From Acheta domesticus (taxonomy: Eukaryota > Arthropoda > Insecta > Orthoptera > Gryllidae): a stretch of DNA of 64,000 nt. Below, one piece after another: positions 59,236 through 64,000 of the stretch. A program made the position numbers and the translations under genes. The stretch is from the NCBI GenBank assembly GCA_031308135.1, contig JAHLJT010000631.1:195724685-195788684 (forward strand), written 5' to 3'. The notes below the pieces were generated by a model, which did no database searches, was not told where the DNA came from, and worked only from the letters and a program-made list of their open reading frames with translations. Within the stretch, counting starts at the first letter, position 1. Each line of letters starts with the position of its first letter.

Positions 59236-59859
59236 GGTGGCGAAAGCAAAAGCGAATGAGGTGGACGTTCAAGAGGTGGCGATCGCGATGACGGGGAGGA
59301 GGAGGCGGATGCAGTTGTTATGGTGACGGAGGGGGCGAGAGGAGGAGGGGGTAGGGAGAGATGGCGAGGGGATGCACAGTAGGTAGAGGTGGAGGTGTAT
59401 CGGGCACGGGGACAATTCGGTGTCGACAATGAAGAGGCTCGGTGCTTTTTCTCGGCTTCACCATAGGTGACTTAGGAATGTAGTTGAGCGATGATCTAAA
59501 TTTTGGTAGTACGATAATGAAGTATCGTGAAATTAGATAGCGGGGAAAAGTCACAATATTTCGAAATGGAATTCATAACTATTCTTGATAAGCATCAATG
59601 ATAATTGTGTCCAACATGTGAAAATACCGTGACAGAAACGGTGTTAAAATGAATTAATGATTTCGTGGGGTCAGAAGTTATAGATAGAGGAGGAAAACAG
59701 TAAATTCATAAAAGTTGCGTGAGAGCAACACATATGATTGGAGAAAACAATGACTACAGCACAAACACGTTCTGTTATTAACAATCGATAAAGTGTCTAC
59801 AGAAGAGGAGGTAGAGCGGGAGGATGGTGACCGGAGAGAACGGTGATAAGCAACGCGGC

Positions 59860-60100
59860 GATGGAGGTTGGAGCGGAGAGCGACAGCGCCGGTCCCGACG
59901 TGGGGCGGCGAGCGCCCGTGGCCGCTGCCTGGGCGGTGGCGGGGCGGGGGCGGCGGCAGCAATTTGCTTTGTATACGAGCGAGGGCCCGCCCGGCGGTGC
60001 ATGCAGCGCACGGGGACGCTGCAAAGGCCGGCGCTGCGGTCGCTCCCTGGCGCAGCCGGCCACCCCGCTCCCCGCTGTCCCGCCTCTCGTACCCCCTTCA
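59860..60100. other. CpG-rich block
   Basis: CpG-dense sequence, with ggcggcgagcgcccgtgg-type content, between AT-rich DNA and the pyrimidine-rich array. Long frames overlap on both strands, none similar to a known protein. Confidence 0.4.
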
Positions 60101-60750
60101 CCGCTCCTTCACTCGGCGTCTCCGCCTCCAATTGTGCTTCCGCCTCCGACATTCCCTCCGCCACCGGTCTTCTCCCTTTCATTCTCCGTCGCTCTCCTCC
60201 TTTCTCCACTTCTCTTTGTTCTTCTACGACCGCCCTTCGCCCTTCTCGGTCCTTGGTCCCCGCTCCGAGCTGCCCCGCCTCACTTACCCCATCCGTCGCT
60301 CCGTCGTTCGGCAATGTTCTCAGGGTCTTTTCCCTGTTACCCGAACCATCTCCGCCTCTCTACGCATCTCTTCGTTCTTCTATGGCGCCCTTCGCCCTCC
60401 ATTGCTTTGGTTCCCGCTCCACATTGCCCGCTCCTCACCTCGTCTCTCGGTCCCTCGGTGTTCTCTTCAAGGTCTTCTCCCTTTTATTCCGCTCTCTTCC
60501 CGACTCCGCCCCTCCCCGCCCTTTTTAACCTCTCTTCGTTATTTGCCTTTACCGCCTTTCTTCATCTCTTTTGGCCTTCTGAACGCTCTCTGACACGTTT
60601 CTTCCTGTCCGGCTCCTCGGGCTCTCTCCCCCCACCCTGTTTTTACTCTCCCTACCCCTCTCCACTCTTCTCCAACTCCCTCTGGCTTCGCCATTTCTGT
60701 CCGCTCTTCTAGGCCGTTCGCCCTTCTCCACCTTCCTTTGCCCCTCCTCA
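60100..60750 (+). repeat. Degenerate ~162-bp pyrimidine-rich repeat
   Basis: A block reading about cgttcttctatg.cgcccttcgccct...ggttcccgctcc recurs near 60208 and 60369, with a weaker match near 60532, a spacing of about 162. The C/T strand bias leaves long open frames that are probably spurious. Confidence 0.55.
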
Positions 60751-60832
60751 CGCCTCTTCTCTTTCCTCCTTCCATAACCACCTTCTCTATGCCTCTTACC
60801 CTCTCTGACACCATCATTTCTTGAGTGAAGAC

Positions 60833-60935
60833 CATCCCTGATGAAGAACCTCGAAAACGATTGTCGAAACGTCGGCTACACAGCCTTGTAAGCGGCGTCA
60901 GCCGCACAGCCAATATCTCAGTCATTTCTGCCGAC
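60833..60935 (+). repeat. CGAAACGTCGG-containing segment, copy 2
   Basis: cctgatgaagaacctcg is followed by gtcgaaacgtcggctacaca and agccttgtaagcggcg, then cacagccaatatctc. The middle part matches the loop and right arm of the hairpin at 57650-57746. The order CTGATGA...CGAAAC...GTC is that of the hammerhead-ribozyme core, but the intervening bases do not form a good stem II. Confidence 0.5.
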
Positions 60936-60999
60936 CTTTCTCTTCTTCTTTTCCACCCACCCTTCCTCTCACCTCTGTTCCCTTCTCCGTCCCCGTCCA

Positions 61000-62000
61000 T
61001 TTTCTCTGTCTCTCTCCAGCTCACATGTCTGCTTCCCTGACCGTTTTAGTCCACCGCTCCCTCCTCTTCTGAGCTCCTCCGCGACATTTCCATGCCGTCC
61101 CTCTCTTACCTTTTACTTTGTTCCCATCTCAGGTCTTCTTCACTGTATTCGCCTCTACTGGACCTTTCTGTTTCTCACGGCCTTCTTAGAACTCCACCCA
61201 CTGCACCCTACACACAACACACACTCGGTCTCTCCATGCTCTCCTCCCGCCCCTTAGAGGGGCTAGCTCCAGCCGGAGTCCTGGCCTGGCATTTCTCTAG
61301 AACATTCGTGACTGCATCAACGGGCACTGGACAGGCACAGAGACATCGCAGGGTACGTGAGTGACAAAAACTAGGAAATGCGACAACGAATCAGCTGTCA
61401 ATACACGTAGAGTTTGTAAAAAATGTAGAAGCAATCTGGCGTGCCTCGGTTGTATTGCCAAACTCCTCTTCGTCAATCTATGACTGCTTGTATTTATTCT
61501 TCTTGTGAAATAGTTACTTTTACTAAGAACACTTTAATTCGTTCTATTGCATTGTTCTATTGTATGTTCAGTAACGATCCATAATTAAGGATAATTAATT
61601 TACAATAAACAAAAAATAAAAAACCTCGATCTCCTTGATTCTTCACTTATCTAAGTCATTCAAGTGTCTAATTGTGTTATTGGAAATAACTTAAACTCTG
61701 AATTGCATTCACCAACAATAATTTAATCATATAAAATTGCAATTCGGCTCAGAATTTAGAAGAGGGCAGTCGAATTACATGGCAATATAACCCTTGGCAA
61801 AAACATACCCTTGGAGGTGAATGGGGAAAGAAACATTTAGTGACATTTTGAAAGATCGTGGGAATTCACCTAAATGAGAAATGTTGGCAGAAAGAGCGGG
61901 CATGACTAATATCCTCAATTAACTTAATCGATATTTTTTCGAGACGAAATATATTACATATGTGCAGAGGACCCCCAGGATTTTTCTGGCTGGAGGAGAG
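61000..62000. other. Mixed sequence, no gene recognised
   Basis: Pyrimidine-rich to about 61.25 kb, then AT-rich. No recognisable gene. Confidence 0.45.
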
Positions 62001-62004
62001 GGGG

Positions 62005-62343
62005 AGGCTGCTGGAGACTTTCCCTCAGAATGTCAAAAATTTTAAAATTAGATTAAATAAGTTGTAAGTTTTTTTAGAATATGTTAACAATAAAATTTTT
62101 ATTTTTTGTATTATTCTTGTTATTTTATATAAGGTTAGCTTTAGCATAGGGTTAATATATTAATTTTATGAAATTGCATTCAGTAATGTTGTTTGGTGTT
62201 CATTTTGTATATTTGTTGTATATATGTAGTGGTTTAATGTTGTTTTATGTAAATTAATTGATTGGAAAACGCTACCACCGGAATTATTTCATGTATCCTA
62301 AGTAGCGAAATAAATATTCTATTCTATTCTATTCTATTCTATT
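62005..62343 (+). mobile_element. LINE 3' end with (ATTCT)n tail
   Basis: Begins with LETFPQNVKNFKIRLNKL and a stop codon, a common LINE ORF2 C-terminus type (F/LP..VK....F+..L+..). It is followed by an AT-rich 3' UTR and a tail of about six attct repeats at about 62309-62342. The gctaccaccgg near the end resembles the gccaccggg of the minus-strand LINEs at 54-55 kb. 5' truncation is evident. Confidence 0.6.
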
Positions 62344-62529
62344 ATGTTTACGAGATTTCATGTTTTCTTATAAAATATATATTTATTAAACCTGCAGTAT
62401 GCGTGCCAAGTTTTGTAACAAATTAAGGCGCGCGTGGTGCCTCAGTGGTCTCACAGTAAAAATGTCAAGAGAACAATTAATAACTATAGATAATTAACAA
62501 AAGATAGAGATAATTAACAAAACCACAAC

Positions 62530-62848
62530 TACATATGAAATAATAACGAATAATCTAGGATACAGTGACCACGATGCACAAATTCTTACAGTTACTAAGA
62601 ACATAAACACTGACACAATAAATAATACACGCATGTGCAGAGCATTCACTAAAGTTAATATAAAATTATTTACGGACTACTTGATGAAGGAATCATGGGA
62701 CGAAGTTTATAACGCTGTTGACACAAATGAAAAATATAATTTATTTTTCTCCAAGCTTTCAATTCATTTTAACGCGTGCTTTCCTCTTAAAAAGAGAAAA
62801 TTAAACATTTCAAGCAAAAGTAATACTTTGGATCACACAAGGAATTAG
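62530..62848 (+). pseudogene. LINE ORF2: end of endonuclease to linker (first frame)
   Basis: Frame starting around 62530 reads NLGYSDHDAQILTV, the S-D-H end of the APE endonuclease domain. Then comes KVNIKLFTDYLMKESWDEVY and FFSKLSIHFNACFPLKKRK up to a stop at 62848. The stop results from a frameshift, because the related WITQGIRTSCKNKRTLY continues in the next frame. The first in-frame ATG is at 62633, but the natural start is upstream and lost. Confidence 0.8.
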
Positions 62849-63167
62849 AACATCGTGTAAAAACAAACGTACGCTTTACTTTATTTCTAAACATCATAAC
62901 GTATCACCCGGTTTCCATATATACTTCCGAGAATATAAAAGAATTTTAAGAAAAGTAATAGTTCAGGCAAAAATAATGAAAAATAGTCAGGACATTTTGA
63001 GCGCTAGTAACAAAACTAAAGCAATGTGGGATATCGTAAAAAATACAACCACATCATCTCGATACCTTGTAGAGAATGTTATTTTAAAGGATAATGAAAG
63101 AGAAACGAGTAATCCGGAAAAAGTTGCCAAATCTCTTCAACAAACACTTTTCCAGAATTGCGTCTGA
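62836..63167 (+). pseudogene. LINE ORF2: pre-RT linker (second frame)
   Basis: The frame from about 62836 reads WITQGIRTSCKNKRTLY and YKRILRKVIVQAKI, then KAMWDIVKNTTTSS. These are the usual segments between the endonuclease and RT of this LINE group. A frameshift near 63150 causes the stop at 63167, and the following frame continues. Confidence 0.8.
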
Positions 63168-63415
63168 TCTCACGAAGGGACTAAAATCACAAAATTCAAC
63201 ATTTTACACTTCCCAAAAAATTTCAGATACGATGTTTATTCCCGAAACTTCTCCCAACAAAATCCTCAGAATAGTCAGTAAACTAAAAAATAAATATTCA
63301 TCTGGTTTAGATGAATTTCCGGATTGTTTATTAAAAACTTGTGCACCTGCCTTTATACATCCGTTAACTCACATTTCAATGCTTCTTTATGTACAGGAAT
63401 ATTTCCAGATATTTT
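63130..63415 (+). pseudogene. LINE ORF2: linker to RT start (third frame)
   Basis: The frame reads NLFNKHFSRIASDL, then SPNKILRIVSKLKNKYSSGL and DEFPDCLLKT, which is the start of the RT domain (LKNKYSSGLDEFP). It ends out of phase near 63400, where the sequence continues in a fourth frame. Confidence 0.8.
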
Positions 63416-64000
63416 CAAAACCGCAAAAATTAAGCCACTTTTTAAAAAAGGGAACAAAAATGATATTCAAAATTACCGGCCAATTTCTCTTTTGTCAGTT
63501 TTCTCAAAAATATTAGAAAGGCTTTTCTACTTACGAATGGAATCATTTCTCAGGAAAAACAGAGCGTTTTCAGACTCACAACACGGTTTTAGAAAATCAA
63601 AATCTACGGAAACTGCCATTTTTTCTTTTCTCAAAGATGTTGCTTCATCAATAGACCAAAATGAAATACCCATTGGAATATTCTTAGATCTCTCGAAAGC
63701 TTTTGACGTTATTGACCATAAGATCTTGCTCTCAAAATTACCTTCGTATGGAATTCGTGGTATTGCCCTAGATTGGATAACTTCTTACCTTAAACATCGG
63801 ACTCAAAGAGTAGAAATACCATACTGGCAGGAAAGGACATTACATACTTATATTTCCAATTCTTTGCCAATTGTGCATGGGGTCCCGCAAGGTTCGATCT
63901 TAGGTCCTATTCTCTTTCTGTTATATGTAAACGATATGCCCTCGTCTATTAAAAATGGAAGAACGGTTCTGTTTGCTGATGACACGAATGTTCTTTGCAA
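63396..64000 (+). pseudogene. LINE ORF2: RT core (fourth frame), cut by window edge
   Basis: Open from 63396 to the last base. It includes KPLFKKGNKND and NYRPISLLSVFSKILERL, QHGFRKSKSTETAI, motif A FLDLSKAFDVIDHKILL, GVPQGSILGPILFLLYVND (motif B) and FADDTNVLC (motif C). Both the catalytic Asp of motif A and the DD of motif C are intact. This segment contains no stop, so the breaks are confined to the upstream parts. Confidence 0.9.

Larger units (their letters stand above)
62530..64000 (+). mobile_element. Frameshifted LINE ORF2, running off the right edge
   Basis: The element includes the end of the APE-type endonuclease (GYSDHDAQIL) and then the RT domain. Motif order is normal, but the frame is broken near 62.84, 63.15 and 63.40 kb. 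The group is CR1/Jockey-like by its GVPQGSILGPILF motif B and FADDTNVL motif C. It is truncated by the window edge, so its 3' end is not visible. It appears 5'-truncated at about 62.5 kb within the endonuclease region. Confidence 0.85.

Noticed and set aside
58973..59429. RHRLRHRL and PPPSPPPSP open frames on the minus strand
   Set aside because: These come from the 12-bp minisatellite and neighbouring G-rich sequence. The plus strand (TEAVTEAV) is equally open.

Overview
The window looks like intergenic or long-intron DNA from an invertebrate, most likely an insect. A finer placement is a guess: the SINE and LINE mix would suit a large, repeat-rich insect genome. Most of it is AT-rich single-copy-looking sequence, interrupted by short blocks that are very rich in CpG or G+C. 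There are no operons, ribosome binding sites or long intact host ORFs. I could not support any complete host protein-coding gene, tRNA, rRNA or CRISPR array. The longest open frames lie in GC-rich minisatellites (about 8.5-9.5, 17.1-18.0, 34.3-38.0, 41.7-43.1 and 58.9-60.7 kb) and are open because the repeats lack stop codons.

The recognisable content is mobile DNA. The non-LTR retrotransposon remnants are a decayed element with a restriction-like-endonuclease type C-terminus (21.1-23.4 kb, plus a scrap at 53.87 kb), an RTE-like element on the minus strand (38.35-40.89 kb) bounded by a 15-bp target duplication, two CR1/Jockey-group 3' ends on the minus strand (53.98-55.27 kb), another 3' end at 62.0-62.34 kb, and a frameshifted LINE ORF2 that runs off the right edge (62.5-64.0 kb). 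DNA transposon remnants are a piggyBac-type element with TTAA ends (52.17-53.86 kb), a TIR element with AGGTCC ends and TA flanks (11.56-12.62 kb), and two fold-back elements (19.78-20.34 kb; 39.13-40.40 kb, the latter inside the RTE-like element). A three-copy family ending in a short 3' hairpin (4.8-5.3 kb minus, 9.9-11.28 kb plus, 56.7-57.24 kb plus) has Helitron/Helentron-like architecture. A nest of tRNA-derived SINEs occupies 45.6-48.9 kb, with related copies at 58.1 kb and perhaps 16.4 kb.

Between these lie tandem arrays: short minisatellites with 12-16-bp periods and strong strand asymmetry, and degenerate longer arrays with units near 275-320 bp (28.8-30.2 kb), 142 bp (27.25-27.75 kb), 100 bp (36.7-37.05 kb) and about 162 bp (60.1-60.7 kb). 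CpG-rich islands at 1.5-2.2, 4.2-4.45, 18.0-18.25, 26.9-27.24, 30.3-30.5, 32.3-32.5, 33.9-35.1, 42.6-43.1, 51.5-52.1, 57.3-57.5, 58.7-58.9 and 59.9-60.1 kb could be promoters or first exons of unseen genes, but the sequence alone does not show it.

I found no convincing new multi-gene system. The best leads are the nested SINE cluster, the hairpin-ended repeat family with internal ~300-bp repeats, the fold-back element nested in an RTE copy, the five-unit CpG-bearing tandem array at 28.8-30.2 kb, and a GC-rich module shared by 1.8 and 4.3 kb.
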